64,000 nt of DNA from Winogradskyella endarachnes (GTDB taxonomy: Bacteria; Bacteroidota; Bacteroidia; Flavobacteriales; Flavobacteriaceae). Numbering within the stretch: the first letter of the stretch is position 1; every line of letters begins with the position of its first letter. The stretch spans positions 62,001-126,000 of the forward strand of contig NZ_WOWS01000004.1 of assembly GCF_009741275.1 (NCBI RefSeq). The letters are read 5' to 3'. The translations under genes were made by a program, and so were the position numbers. Shown here one piece after another: positions 45,333 through 56,426 of the stretch. The notes below the pieces were generated by a model. It saw nothing but the letters and a program-made list of their open reading frames with translations. It was not told where the DNA came from and ran no database searches.

Positions 45333-46913
45333 TTAGTTTTTAAACTTTCCTGTTAAATCTTTAGCTACACTAGTTAATGTATCTGTAACTTCATCTGTTA
45401 ATTTACCAGACTTCAACGTATCTAATACACCTCTATGTTTAGCATTTAAGAACTCTATAAAATCGCGTTCAAATTCTTTTACCTTTTCTACAGGAACATC
45501 TTTTAATAAGTTCTTAGAACCAGCATATATAATTGCAATTTGATCTTCTACAGTAAAAGGATCGTTTTGACCTTGTTTTAATATCTCAACATTACGTTTA
45601 CCTTTATTAATAACGTTTAACGTTGAAGCATCTAAATCAGAACCAAACTTAGCAAATGCTTCTAATTCGCGGAACTGAGCTTGATCTAATTTTAATGTAC
45701 CAGATACTTTTTTCATAGATTTAATCTGAGCATTACCACCAACACGAGATACTGAAATACCTACGTTAATTGCCGGACGAACACCAGAGTTAAATAAATC
45801 ACCATCTAAGAAAATTTGACCATCAGTAATAGAAATTACATTGGTTGGAATATAAGCCGATACATCACCAGCCTGTGTTTCAATAATTGGTAATGCCGTT
45901 AAAGATCCACCACCTTTTACCAATGGTTTTAAAACCTCTGGTAAATCGTTCATTTCTTTTGCAATATTATCATCATTGATAACTTTTGCAGAACGCTCTA
46001 ATAATCTAGAGTGTAAGTAGAAAACATCACCAGGATAAGCCTCACGCCCTGGAGGACGACGTAATAATAAAGACACCTCACGGTAAGCTACAGCTTGTTT
46101 AGATAAATCATCATAAATAATTAAAGCCGGACGGCCAGTGTCTCTAAAATATTCTCCTATAGAGGCTCCTGTCATAGGTGCATAAACTTGCATTGCTGCA
46201 GGATCTGATGCGTTTGCCGCTACAATAGTGGTATACGCTAAAGCACCTCTTTCTTCTAGTGTTTTTGCAATGTTTGCAACCGTAGATGCCTTTTGCCCTA
46301 CTGCTACATATATACAATATACAGGTTCACCTGCATCGTAAAATTCTTTTTGATTTAATATGGTATCAATACAAACTGTTGTTTTACCCGTTTGACGGTC
46401 ACCAATTACCAACTCTCGTTGACCTCTACCTACAGGAATCATAGCATCAATCGCTTTAATTCCGGTTTGTAACGGCTCAGTTACAGGTTCTCTATAGATA
46501 ACACCTGGCGCTTTACGCTCTAAAGGCATCTCGTAAGTATCACCTGATATTGGTCCTTTACCATCAATTGGATTTCCTAAAGTATCTACAACACGTCCAA
46601 CAATTCCTTCACCTACTTTTACAGAAGCAATACGCTCAGTACGTTTAACGGTAGACCCTTCCTTTACTCCTGTTGATACACCTAAAAGTACTATACCAAC
46701 ATTATCTTCTTCAAGGTTAAGTACAATACCTTCTGCACCTCCTTCAAATTCCACTAATTCACCATATTGTGCGTTAGCCAATCCGTAAGCACGTACAATA
46801 CCATCACCTACAGTTAATACTGTTCCTACTTCATCTAATGAAGAACCTGCTTCAAAACCTGAAAGTTGTTGTTTTAAGATTGCTGATATCTCAGCTGGTT
46901 TTACTTCTGCCAT
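45333..46913 (-). CDS. atpA: ATP synthase F1 alpha subunit
   Basis: 526 residues. Walker A GDRQTGKT at 171-178, the signature [14 protein letters not shown] near 371, and the N-terminal beta-barrel with [11 protein letters not shown]. Non-catalytic nucleotide-binding subunit of the F1 ring. The 79-base gap to atpG is the largest inside the atpH-G part of the operon and shows no terminator. Confidence 0.98.
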   Translation of the reverse strand: MAEVKPAEISAILKQQLSGFEAGSSLDEVGTVLTVGDGIVRAYGLANAQYGELVEFEGGAEGIVLNLEEDNVGIVLLGVSTGVKEGSTVKRTERIASVKVGEGIVGRVVDTLGNPIDGKGPISGDTYEMPLERKAPGVIYREPVTEPLQTGIKAIDAMIPVGRGQRELVIGDRQTGKTTVCIDTILNQKEFYDAGEPVYCIYVAVGQKASTVANIAKTLEERGALAYTTIVAANASDPAAMQVYAPMTGASIGEYFRDTGRPALIIYDDLSKQAVAYREVSLLLRRPPGREAYPGDVFYLHSRLLERSAKVINDDNIAKEMNDLPEVLKPLVKGGGSLTALPIIETQAGDVSAYIPTNVISITDGQIFLDGDLFNSGVRPAINVGISVSRVGGNAQIKSMKKVSGTLKLDQAQFRELEAFAKFGSDLDASTLNVINKGKRNVEILKQGQNDPFTVEDQIAIIYAGSKNLLKDVPVEKVKEFERDFIEFLNAKHRGVLDTLKSGKLTDEVTDTLTSVAKDLTGKFKN

Positions 46914-46971
46914 CTTATTTAGTCTTTAGTTTTTAGTTGCTAGCACTGAGAATGTACTAACCAAAACCTTA

Positions 46972-47508
46972 TTAATTTAATGTAAATTCTCTTTTTAATT
47001 TATTAAGCTTGTTAGCAATACTAGCGTTATACTGTATATCTCCAACTCTTAATATGAAACCACCCAAGATGCTTTCATCTATAATATTTTCTACTTCAGC
47101 TTCTTTACCAGTAAGCTCTTTAACTTTTGCTAAAACCTTACTTTTTAATTCGTCAGTTAAGGCAATTGCTGTTGTTACTGTTGCCACTTGGCTGTCCCTT
47201 AACTGATCATATAGCTGACTAAAACTTATGGCTACATCATTTAATAATGGTAACCTTTTATTTGCAATTAATGTATCTATTAAATTAGTAGTAGCAATAT
47301 TGGTATCTTTAAATACAGATGTTAATACTGATTTTTTGTCTGAAGATTTAATAACAGGACTTTGAATCATCCCATTTAAATCATCACTTTCTGCAATAGT
47401 TTTAGCAATACGCTTCATATCATTATTAACTATCTCAGCAGACTTTTGATCTGTTGCAATACTTAAAACGGCTTTAGCATATCTAATGGCTGCTCTTGAT
47501 CCTGACAT
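46972..47508 (-). CDS. atpH: ATP synthase F1 delta subunit
   Basis: 178 residues, matching the OSCP/delta family: N-terminal helical domain starting SRAAIRYAKAVLSIA and C-terminal stretch with IIDESILGGFILRVGDIQYNASI. It connects F1 to the peripheral b stalk. The start lies 5 bases after the atpF stop. Confidence 0.95.
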   Translation of the reverse strand: MSGSRAAIRYAKAVLSIATDQKSAEIVNNDMKRIAKTIAESDDLNGMIQSPVIKSSDKKSVLTSVFKDTNIATTNLIDTLIANKRLPLLNDVAISFSQLYDQLRDSQVATVTTAIALTDELKSKVLAKVKELTGKEAEVENIIDESILGGFILRVGDIQYNASIANKLNKLKREFTLN

Positions 47509-47513
47509 TTATC

Positions 47514-48014
47514 TTAATTTAAAGTTGCTTCTCCTAACATATCTTCAATTAATTTTAATTGCTTGTCTTTGTTAGATAATTCGTTACGCACTACTTTTTC
47601 TGCAATTTCAATAGACAAACCAGAAACATGGTTCTTTAATTCTGCCATTGCTGATTTCTTTTCGCTTTCAATAGCTGCTTGAGCTTGAGCAATCATATTG
47701 TTTGCCGTTTCTTGAGCTTCTGTCTTAGCGTCTTCAATCATTTTATTTTTTAGATCTCTAGCTTCTTTTAGCATAGACTCTCGTTCTGCGCGTGCTTCTT
47801 TTAATAATTTTTCGTTATCTGCTTGTAGATTTTGCATTTCTAACTTTGCATTTTCGGCAGCATCTAATGCATTTTGAATACCGTCTTCTCTCGATTGTAA
47901 CCCATCAAGAATTGGTTTCCATGCAAATTTTCTCATTAATACAATTAATATAAATAAAATAATGCCTTGCATAAAAAATAAGCCTGGCGAAAAATCATGT
48001 AATAACTGATCCAT
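47514..48014 (-). CDS. atpF: ATP synthase F0 b subunit
   Basis: 166 residues. One N-terminal membrane helix (about 7-26, PGLFFMQGIILFILIVLMRK) followed by a long charged coiled coil (30-150). Forms the peripheral stator stalk with delta. The 101-base gap to atpE is AT-rich. Confidence 0.95.
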   Translation of the reverse strand: MDQLLHDFSPGLFFMQGIILFILIVLMRKFAWKPILDGLQSREDGIQNALDAAENAKLEMQNLQADNEKLLKEARAERESMLKEARDLKNKMIEDAKTEAQETANNMIAQAQAAIESEKKSAMAELKNHVSGLSIEIAEKVVRNELSNKDKQLKLIEDMLGEATLN

Positions 48015-48115
48015 GTTTAACTGTAAATTAGTTGTTATTTGTTTTGTTTAATTTTAAAAACAGGTCCTGCAACCAACCGTTACAGGATTCTGTTCCTTTA
48101 GTTTTTAGGAAATTC

Positions 48116-49470
<1,355 letters not shown>

Positions 49471-49559
49471 TGTTAAAAAAATCAAAAAAACTGCGTTTTT
49501 AAATTCCGTGCAAAAGTACGGAATTTATTAACACAACAATATGTTTTTATATTTATTAT

Positions 49560-49952
49560 TTAACTCATGTTCTTAGATATGGTTTTTACAACAAAATAAA
49601 CCTCCAACACTAAAAAGAAGAGAAACGGAATTATTAGACAAAATCGCTCTGGTGTACTTAAACTTTCTAAACCAAAAACAGAGTCTTTAAAGGCAACGTA
49701 AAACAAAATTCCTTTAACAAAAAATGTTGGTAAATAAACAAAACCTAATTTTGTTTTTAATGATTCTAATAGAGAAAATAGTTGAATTTGGGCACAGATA
49801 ACAAAGGACACTATTGCTAAAAATAAATTTGTGTCCCAAAAATTAAATCTTATTGAAGCACCTATATATTTATAAATAAAATCTTGAGAAAATGAAATGG
49901 CAAAATACAATAATGCAAAAGCTATTACATAAATCATTAACGTTTTAATCAT
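49560..49952 (-). CDS. Small membrane protein of the ATP synthase operon (DUF6168-like)
   Basis: 130 residues with four membrane segments (about 5-23, 40-58, 72-88, 100-122). It lies between atpZ and atpB, overlapping atpZ by 8 bases. In position and topology it corresponds to the AtpI-type assembly factor of other operons, but the sequence belongs to a family I recall as DUF6168. A role in c-ring assembly or ion supply is a guess from location. Confidence 0.7.
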   Translation of the reverse strand: MIKTLMIYVIAFALLYFAISFSQDFIYKYIGASIRFNFWDTNLFLAIVSFVICAQIQLFSLLESLKTKLGFVYLPTFFVKGILFYVAFKDSVFGLESLSTPERFCLIIPFLFFLVLEVYFVVKTISKNMS

Positions 49953-50166
49953 CTTCTTTTGAAACTTTTATAACCTGAGAAATCACCAAATACATAGAAG
50001 TAAATACTGCGAAGAGCGTAATTGTTTTTTTCCAAAAATCTTTGTTATAGTTAGTATCTAACCATTCTCCTAAATAATTTCCAAGAAAAATAGTGCCTCC
50101 CATTTGAAATGCAATTGATGTAAATCTAAAAAACTTACTTACGCCTTTTTTATTTCCTTTGGGCAC
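49945..50166 (-). CDS. AtpZ/AtpI-family protein
   Basis: 73 residues with two membrane segments and the GGTIFLGNYLGEWLD pattern typical of the AtpZ/AtpI family, whose members are linked to Mg2+/Ca2+ supply or c-ring assembly for F0. Overlaps the bactofilin gene by 17 bases on the 5' side and the next membrane protein by 8 bases on the 3' side. Confidence 0.85.
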   Translation of the reverse strand: MPKGNKKGVSKFFRFTSIAFQMGGTIFLGNYLGEWLDTNYNKDFWKKTITLFAVFTSMYLVISQVIKVSKEDD

Positions 50167-50578
50167 TTTGTGAGAGTTGCGGTTTGCCAGAGTCGCTAGA
50201 TAGTGCTTTTACATTTCCTTTCATACTACAAGTTGCATTAAAGGTAGCTCCTGGTTCTACAGCTAATTTTGTAATATGAACCTCACCTTCTATATTTGCT
50301 GTAGATTTTAAAGACAATGTACCTGACAAAATAAGTTTTCCTGAAAATTTACCTTCAAAATCAGCATTTTCACCTTGTAATGTTCCTTTTATAAAACCAG
50401 ATTTACCTACAACAACTTTACCAGAAGTTTTAACGTTACCTTCTACGGTTCCGTCTATTCTAAATGGTCCTTGACTAGCTATGTCACCTACTATTTTTGT
50501 GCCTTGAGCTATGATATTTTGTTGTGTAGTTGCTTCCATGATTGAATATTTTTGTTTTTTTTTGTCTGGAGAAAACAT
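50150..50578 (-). CDS. Bactofilin (polymer-forming cytoskeletal protein)
   Basis: 142 residues. A beta-helical core (about 20-120) of short repeats with NIIAQGTKIVGDIASQGPF and GKVVVGKSGFIKG matches bactofilins, which polymerise without nucleotides and place cell-wall enzymes or other envelope machinery. The N-terminal and C-terminal tails are unstructured. The gap to sprE is 17 bases and the 3' end overlaps atpZ, so it links the secretion gene to the ATP synthase operon. Confidence 0.92.
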   Translation of the reverse strand: MFSPDKKKQKYSIMEATTQQNIIAQGTKIVGDIASQGPFRIDGTVEGNVKTSGKVVVGKSGFIKGTLQGENADFEGKFSGKLILSGTLSLKSTANIEGEVHITKLAVEPGATFNATCSMKGNVKALSSDSGKPQLSQSAQRK

Positions 50579-50595
50579 GTTGATTTGGTTTTAAA

Positions 50596-53217
50596 TTACT
50601 GTAACTTTAAATACGCATTTAAATTTTTGTGTCTTTGAATTATAGCATAATTTGGTGATGAAATCGCAAAATATGGTCGTGTAATTTTAGGTTTAATTGT
50701 TCGCCCTCGCTTATCTTTTTCTTCAGATTTAAGCAATTCTGCAAAACCATTTGCACCACCAATACTTTTTAATCCATGTACTACTACAAAGGTAGTATTT
50801 TCTGTATAAACATCTTTTGAAGTGGTGAGATCAAAATAGTCTATTTTAGCGACCTCTTCATCTAAAATTTTAATAAAAGCATCTATATCCTCACCAGAAT
50901 TATTTTCAAATTGAAAAATTACATTAAACTTATCAGAATCGTTATCAGAAATAAATTCTTTTTTTGCTAATATTGGTAAAGCATTATCAATTAAGTCTTG
51001 TGCCTTTTTACCTTCTTCGGTATTACCATACGTTAAAGCAATATAATTAATACCTTCTTTATAAGCTTCAAAACCGTATAATCTTCCTTTTGCTGAAGCT
51101 TTTAATATTTCAAACTTAGGCACAAAATCATCACCTTCAAATCGCTTAATTTGTACTTCTGTCTCTGCTATAACCTCTGCATATAATTCGTCATTAAACT
51201 TATTATAAATCTGAGTGTAAATAGATTCTGGACTGTTTTCGTCTTTAGATAATTCTGATTGTGGATTTAAAAGAATTTCAGCATAACGAGAATCTGGATA
51301 TTCATTTATAATTGCAGATTTAATGGCATCTGCTTTAATATGTAAACCTAATTCTACATAAATACGGTATAAGTTATATTTTGAAGGAAGTACCAAGCGG
51401 TCTTCTGGATTGCTATCTAATAGACTTTCAAGTTTTGATTTGGCTAATTCTAATTCTTTAAACTTTTCCTTATATATAATTCCTAATTGGTAATAGGCAA
51501 AATTGCGCTCTTTAGCGATACTATCTAATTCAGATTGTTTTGTTGGCAATAACGCTATGTAGGTTTCAGGATTAAATCTAATATCTTCTTCTGTAGTACC
51601 TGTTAAACTATCAACTTCAGTAGTAGTTGTTAAATTAGCACTTTGACTAGAGTGTCGCCAATTATCTTGAAGTTTACGGTTGCCCCATATTTTTAAAAAC
51701 TCCGTTTTACCGTAAGCAACCGTTGTAGAATTGTAGAAATAAAAATTACTGCTTCCTTTACTAGAACCTGTGTTTAAAATATCTGTAGAAACACCTGGTG
51801 GATTTCCAAAACCTATAGAATTTCTAGGATTATTATTTGCAGGATTAGGAACGGACTGCAAACTTTCCTTTTTTAAAGCTTCTTCTTTCTGTTTTCTAGC
51901 TTCTATCTCTTTTAATTTTTGGTCTTCTGCAAACTTTGTGTAAATAGCTAACTGCTCTGCTTTAGGTAAGCTAACCATTCTTAAAATACTATCGTTAGTT
52001 TGTGCAATTCCTTCATAATAGATTACGTCATCAAGATTTTCGCGTTTCTTTTTAATAACTCTATAAGGTTTTGTATTTACAGTCATTACTGTCATCGTAG
52101 AATCATAATATGCGCCTGCCGTTTTATAAACATTTTTATCAAAATACATGTTACCTAATGTTTCATAACTAAGTGACTTTAAGTATTGATCAGAAGTTGT
52201 TTTTCTGAGTGATTTATTATAATAAACCTCAGCAATACTATCAGACATTTTATTGCGATGGTATTCTGCAATACGATAATATATTTTATCTAAAAAGGGT
52301 CTATTTTCTCTATTTTCCTCTAAATCTGTAAGATATTCTTGAAACTCTACATCATCTACATTTGAAACATCTGCATTATAGGATTTTTCTAGATGAGCAT
52401 TAATATAAAAAGACCTTGGTACTTGGCGATGCATATCTATTATGGCATCGAACTCTAAGTTTGCACTATCTTTTTTTCCAAATTCATTATAAAGCTGCCC
52501 TTTTATAAAATGGTAACGCGCTTTCTCTCTTTTAATTTTTGTGTTCTCTGCCGCAACTGTTAACTGAGCAATAGCGCTATCTTTAGAATTTGTGTTAAGA
52601 TAAGCCTGAGCTAATGCTGCTGAAGCATCTGCTAAATCTTGGCCTTCAATAGCGCCTTTTTCTTCTTCTAATAATCGCTTTAACTTTTCTATAGCACCAG
52701 CATCATTATCTAAACGCATACTTGTTTTTTCGCGCCAAATTTTAACCTGATTTATTTTATCGCTTGTAGGATATTTATTTAGAATATTATTAAAAGCTGC
52801 CATTGCTGGTACAAAACGCTGATCGTAATAACGTGCTTGACCTAAAAGTAAGTATGCTTCATCTATTTGTGGATTTTTTTCCTTACCACCAATATTCATT
52901 CCGTGCACTTGGATAGCTTTAATGGCTTTTTCTTCAGCGCGTTCAAAATCTGCGTTTTTAGATTGACCAGGAAGAAAAATATCTTCTGAAACAGCCATTC
53001 TTTCAATTGGTAAAAGTTTCCAAAAATTCTCCGTAAATTCATTGTTTACACCATCAATTCCACGTTGTAAGGCAATGTTACCATTGTAAAGCACATTGTA
53101 TTTTGTGGCTGTAGAATGAAATTTTCTATTTAAGAATTTATCTTTTTTACGAGAACAACTTTGAGTAATCAAAGCTACACAAGACAGGAATAATATGAAT
53201 TTGTAAAAGGTTTTCAA
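50596..53217 (-). CDS. sprE: T9SS/gliding TPR lipoprotein SprE (PorW)
   Basis: 873 residues. Lipobox Gln-Ser-Cys at residue 21, the RKFHSTATKYNVLYNGNIAL segment (35-54) characteristic of SprE/PorW, TPR units over about 110-400 and 590-770, a low-complexity charged linker near 420-480 (Lys-Glu-Lys and Pro-Asn-Pro rich) and a beta-rich end. SprE is needed for T9SS and gliding in Flavobacterium; Porphyromonas PorW links the PorLM motor to the outer membrane translocon. Faces the periplasm from the outer membrane. Confidence 0.9.
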   Translation of the reverse strand: MKTFYKFILFLSCVALITQSCSRKKDKFLNRKFHSTATKYNVLYNGNIALQRGIDGVNNEFTENFWKLLPIERMAVSEDIFLPGQSKNADFERAEEKAIKAIQVHGMNIGGKEKNPQIDEAYLLLGQARYYDQRFVPAMAAFNNILNKYPTSDKINQVKIWREKTSMRLDNDAGAIEKLKRLLEEEKGAIEGQDLADASAALAQAYLNTNSKDSAIAQLTVAAENTKIKREKARYHFIKGQLYNEFGKKDSANLEFDAIIDMHRQVPRSFYINAHLEKSYNADVSNVDDVEFQEYLTDLEENRENRPFLDKIYYRIAEYHRNKMSDSIAEVYYNKSLRKTTSDQYLKSLSYETLGNMYFDKNVYKTAGAYYDSTMTVMTVNTKPYRVIKKKRENLDDVIYYEGIAQTNDSILRMVSLPKAEQLAIYTKFAEDQKLKEIEARKQKEEALKKESLQSVPNPANNNPRNSIGFGNPPGVSTDILNTGSSKGSSNFYFYNSTTVAYGKTEFLKIWGNRKLQDNWRHSSQSANLTTTTEVDSLTGTTEEDIRFNPETYIALLPTKQSELDSIAKERNFAYYQLGIIYKEKFKELELAKSKLESLLDSNPEDRLVLPSKYNLYRIYVELGLHIKADAIKSAIINEYPDSRYAEILLNPQSELSKDENSPESIYTQIYNKFNDELYAEVIAETEVQIKRFEGDDFVPKFEILKASAKGRLYGFEAYKEGINYIALTYGNTEEGKKAQDLIDNALPILAKKEFISDNDSDKFNVIFQFENNSGEDIDAFIKILDEEVAKIDYFDLTTSKDVYTENTTFVVVHGLKSIGGANGFAELLKSEEKDKRGRTIKPKITRPYFAISSPNYAIIQRHKNLNAYLKLQ

Positions 53218-53248
53218 ACGTTGGTTCTATTTGGTTAATAGATAACTG

Positions 53249-53269
53249 AAAAACACACTGTTTAGTGTG
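53249..53269 (-). terminator. Probable terminator of the PadR-ABC operon
   Basis: Six-bp stem CACACT/AGTGTG with a 4-base loop followed by five T on the minus strand, in the spacer between the ABC ATPase gene and sprE. A second hairpin (CGGACAAC/GTTGTCCG, 53396-53417) lies upstream of it in the transcript. Confidence 0.5.
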
Positions 53270-53439
53270 CTACGTGGTAAAAATACGTATCTTTTTGAAT
53301 TTGCGGCTGAATTTGAAGCTGAATTTCTACGAGCAAGCGAAGGCACAAAGACGCAAATATCCAATATTCCTTAAAAAATGAAATTAAAATACGTACGGAC
53401 AACCGATATGTTGTCCGCATCTCTTATAATATTTTAAAT

Positions 53440-53474
53440 CAGTTTTCCCCTTTGGGGAATTAAAGGGGCTTTTA
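53440..53474 (-). repeat. Second palindromic repeat family (CCCCAAAGGGG core), copy B
   Basis: On the minus strand it follows the ABC ATPase stop codon with no gap: AAGCCCCTTTAATT, CCCC-AAA-GGGG, AAAACTG. Same order and orientation relative to the gene as copy A after hemF. Confidence 0.7.
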
Positions 53475-54194
53475 CTCCTCCTCTTGAGAAACAACTGCAT
53501 TGCTTCCAAAATGTGCTTCTAACTCTTTTAAGGTTGCCGGATTTGTTTCTAAATCTTTGACTACATTCCCTTTTTCTAATACCACAATTCTCTCGCATAC
53601 GTCTGTAACATGCATTAAATCGTGACTAGAGACTAAAACAGTAACACCTTGTTTTTCGGCTAAATCTTTTATAATTTGTTTTAGTCTTATTTGGGTTGTT
53701 GGGTCTAAATTAGCGAAAGGTTCATCTAAGATGATGACTTCAGGATTACCTATTAATGCAGCTACAATTCCGGCTTTCTTCTGGTTTCCTTTACTTAAAT
53801 CTCGTAGGTATTTTTTCTTGCCTATAATTTCTCCATTAAAGAAATCTTCAAACTGAGCTGTTAAGCTATCAACATCTGCTTTATTTTGTCCTCTTAATTC
53901 TCCTATAAAATAGAAGTATTCTTCTGGCGTTAAATAGCCAATAAGAAAACTTTCATCTATAAATGATGATGTAAATGGTTTCCAATCCTCACTTTGGTCC
54001 ACAACGACTTCATTACTTGTAATGTTTCCTGTGGTAGGTTTAATTAAATCTAATAACAGACTGAAATAGGTTGTTTTACCTGCGCCATTATTTCCTACCA
54101 AACCAAAACTTTGGCCTTTTGGAATGGTTAATTCTTCAATATTTAGAACCGTTGTTCCGTTATATGTTTTTGAAAGATCTTTTGTATATATCAT
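53472..54194 (-). CDS. ABC transporter ATP-binding protein
   Basis: 240 residues. Walker A GNNGAGKT near 35-42, Q-loop FIDES near 78, signature LSKGNQKKAG near 134 and Walker B VIILDEPFAN near 153. Exporter-type ATPase of the group found with multi-span permeases such as the adjacent DUF5687 protein; the permease gene ends 12 bases upstream. Likely function is drug or bacteriocin-type export or membrane homeostasis; substrate unknown. The acidic tail ends Gln-Glu-Glu-Glu. Confidence 0.93.
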   Translation of the reverse strand: MIYTKDLSKTYNGTTVLNIEELTIPKGQSFGLVGNNGAGKTTYFSLLLDLIKPTTGNITSNEVVVDQSEDWKPFTSSFIDESFLIGYLTPEEYFYFIGELRGQNKADVDSLTAQFEDFFNGEIIGKKKYLRDLSKGNQKKAGIVAALIGNPEVIILDEPFANLDPTTQIRLKQIIKDLAEKQGVTVLVSSHDLMHVTDVCERIVVLEKGNVVKDLETNPATLKELEAHFGSNAVVSQEEE

Positions 54195-54206
54195 GGTTGT
54201 GTTGTA

Positions 54207-55685
54207 TTAGTTATCTTGACTAAACGCGTTAATCATTTTGTATTTTGAATCTAGATATTTCTGTGTAATAGCTTTCATTAGTTTTTTATGAAAAATAATG
54301 CCTACCAATCCTAAAACGATAAGCAAAGCTACTGCAGCTGCAAAACCTACCAACCAATTTACTAGGCCAAACATTGCCATTGGCACCAACATTAACGGAA
54401 TACCTATTAGCCATTGTACAGCGCCTGTACCTTGGTAATTAAAAGCAGCTTTTTTATCTAATTCTATTTTTTTTCTGTTAAAGGATCCTCCCCAAAGTAT
54501 CACGTGTGTATTTACTCCAATATTATAAATAGCTGCAGCAAAATGTGCAATTAAAATTTTATAACCAAAATACACATAAGGAATGCCTAGTACAAAAAGT
54601 AGCACTACACTAATAACCATTAAGATAAATTTTGAACGTAAATACTGCTCGTATTTTATATTTTGACTCATTAGTAGTTTGTAATAACCACTATCCCAAG
54701 CCGGAATGAATTGTCCGAAATTAATAAGAAAGAATCCTGTTGAAAAAATCCCAATAAAGGCATACATAAAGGTCATTTCTCTATACATGGGTTGCGGATA
54801 AAAGAATAAACCATATAAAACACCAATTAACAATAAAAATGCCATAGATTTGGTACGCTTATTTCTCCAAATGAGTTTTAAATCTAGCTTCATAAATGGT
54901 GCAACATCTCCAAAACGCTCTGTCCAAGATAAATCTGCTGCATTAACTTCTGTTACTTTAGATTTTAGTGAACTATCCAAAAAGAGTTTACTTCTTAAAA
55001 GTTTATAATTGTAAGTATAGCATGCGGCCAAAATTAGTATTGGAACTAGTATTAGAATAGGATTGTTTGAAACTGCCAGATATGCACTACCAACCAATGT
55101 TGTCATTGGTAAAATTTCAAAATAATTTAAACTAAACAAAACACCTACTACAGTGAGTATTGGAAGCATAGACAGCTCAGACTCTGCCGAGAAAGCTTCA
55201 ATAATGAAATTTAAAAAATTGATAATTAGCACTGTAATTATCATAGTAATTAGCCATGTTAAAACTGTAGAAGTTTCATATCCATTTAAAAAAAGTGAAA
55301 TACTAAAAGGAATAATAGCAAATAACGGTAAGAAATTAAAAAATGATAATGCTGATTTCCCTAAAACGAAATTAACTACAGTAGACCGTTTTATAGGTAA
55401 TGTTAATAATGGTTTTACGCTCATTACTGGTAGTTTTTGCAAAAAGAATCGCATAAGAAGGTCTCCTATAATCCAATAAAACAAATAATAATTAACTACC
55501 TTAAAAGGGTCTTGGTCTGGAACCAATTTACCAACGATTTTAAATAAAAAAGCGCCAATAAACAGAAACACACCAATAAAATAAAGCGCAAAAAACACCA
55601 TAAAAATATTGATGGCCATGTTTTTTTGCCAATAAGACGAACGGAAATATTGTTTCCATTCTAAATTGAGAAAATGTTTTATCAT
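54207..55685 (-). CDS. DUF5687 ABC permease
   Basis: 492 residues with about 12 membrane segments and a long hydrophilic loop near 230-265. The opening MIKHFLNLEWKQYFRSSYWQ is typical of DUF5687 proteins of Bacteroidota, which accompany a single ABC ATPase. It should form the pore of an exporter with the 53472 ATPase. 51 bases separate it from the upstream membrane protein gene in the same PadR-linked operon. Confidence 0.85.
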   Translation of the reverse strand: MIKHFLNLEWKQYFRSSYWQKNMAINIFMVFFALYFIGVFLFIGAFLFKIVGKLVPDQDPFKVVNYYLFYWIIGDLLMRFFLQKLPVMSVKPLLTLPIKRSTVVNFVLGKSALSFFNFLPLFAIIPFSISLFLNGYETSTVLTWLITMIITVLIINFLNFIIEAFSAESELSMLPILTVVGVLFSLNYFEILPMTTLVGSAYLAVSNNPILILVPILILAACYTYNYKLLRSKLFLDSSLKSKVTEVNAADLSWTERFGDVAPFMKLDLKLIWRNKRTKSMAFLLLIGVLYGLFFYPQPMYREMTFMYAFIGIFSTGFFLINFGQFIPAWDSGYYKLLMSQNIKYEQYLRSKFILMVISVVLLFVLGIPYVYFGYKILIAHFAAAIYNIGVNTHVILWGGSFNRKKIELDKKAAFNYQGTGAVQWLIGIPLMLVPMAMFGLVNWLVGFAAAVALLIVLGLVGIIFHKKLMKAITQKYLDSKYKMINAFSQDN

Positions 55686-55736
55686 AGTGTTATGATGGGT
55701 TGGTTTATGTAGTAAGTATTAAAAATGAAGAATTTG

Positions 55737-56426
55737 TTACAAACTAAATTCTGGATAAGTTTCGTTTAGCAGTTTTTCGGCTTTGTTTGGGAGAATTTTA
55801 AAACTGATATAGTTAATTAAAACTAATGCTGTAAATGCCAAGGAAAAAAGCGTTAAGAATAAGGTGCTCATTTCAAATTTTTCTGGAATTATAAATACAT
55901 TATATAATTGCGAAAGAAAAATCAATGATGTACCTCCTGCTTGTTTAAAAATCATTTCTTCTAAGAGCCATTTTTTATTAGATATTTCTTTCCGTTTTCT
56001 AAATTGCCTATTCAATTGTATACTTTTATACATAGCCCATGCTGTAATAAGAGCATAAATAACAATAGAAAAAACGTTAGTGTAACCTATTGAAAACATA
56101 ACATAAAACATCCCAAACAAAGCTATGGTTCCGATAATTTGTGGCAACTCAAACCATTTTCTAAGCTCTGCCCACAAATACTTTCTATAGCGCTTATTCA
56201 TCGCCTTTTGTTTTTGCTCAATGGCATCCATAAAACCAAAAATGCCAAATTTTTTAAAGGCTATATTTTTAGCATCTTCAAAACTGAGTTTTGGTTGCTC
56301 TTGCCACTGTGTTTCAATATCATTGGCTAAATGGTCTACAAGTTCGGTTTGTAAATCGTAGTGTTCTACAAAATGTTGTCTTGTAAAGGCGTAGAGGTCT
56401 TGTATTTGAGATTCTGTTAGTTTCAT
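55737..56426 (-). CDS. HAAS-like signalling membrane protein, paralog 1
   Basis: 229 residues. N-terminal cytoplasmic helical domain (1-75) with Glu-Leu-Val-Asp-His-Leu and FGIFGFMDAIEQKQKAMNKRYRKYLW, then four membrane segments (about 95-115, 118-135, 160-178, 190-210). It is a clear paralog of the next upstream gene. Such N-terminal domains in PadR-linked operons (DUF1700/HAAS-like) are thought to receive or modulate signals; the exact role is unknown. The upstream paralog's stop is directly adjacent to its ATG. Confidence 0.72.
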   Translation of the reverse strand: MKLTESQIQDLYAFTRQHFVEHYDLQTELVDHLANDIETQWQEQPKLSFEDAKNIAFKKFGIFGFMDAIEQKQKAMNKRYRKYLWAELRKWFELPQIIGTIALFGMFYVMFSIGYTNVFSIVIYALITAWAMYKSIQLNRQFRKRKEISNKKWLLEEMIFKQAGGTSLIFLSQLYNVFIIPEKFEMSTLFLTLFSLAFTALVLINYISFKILPNKAEKLLNETYPEFSL

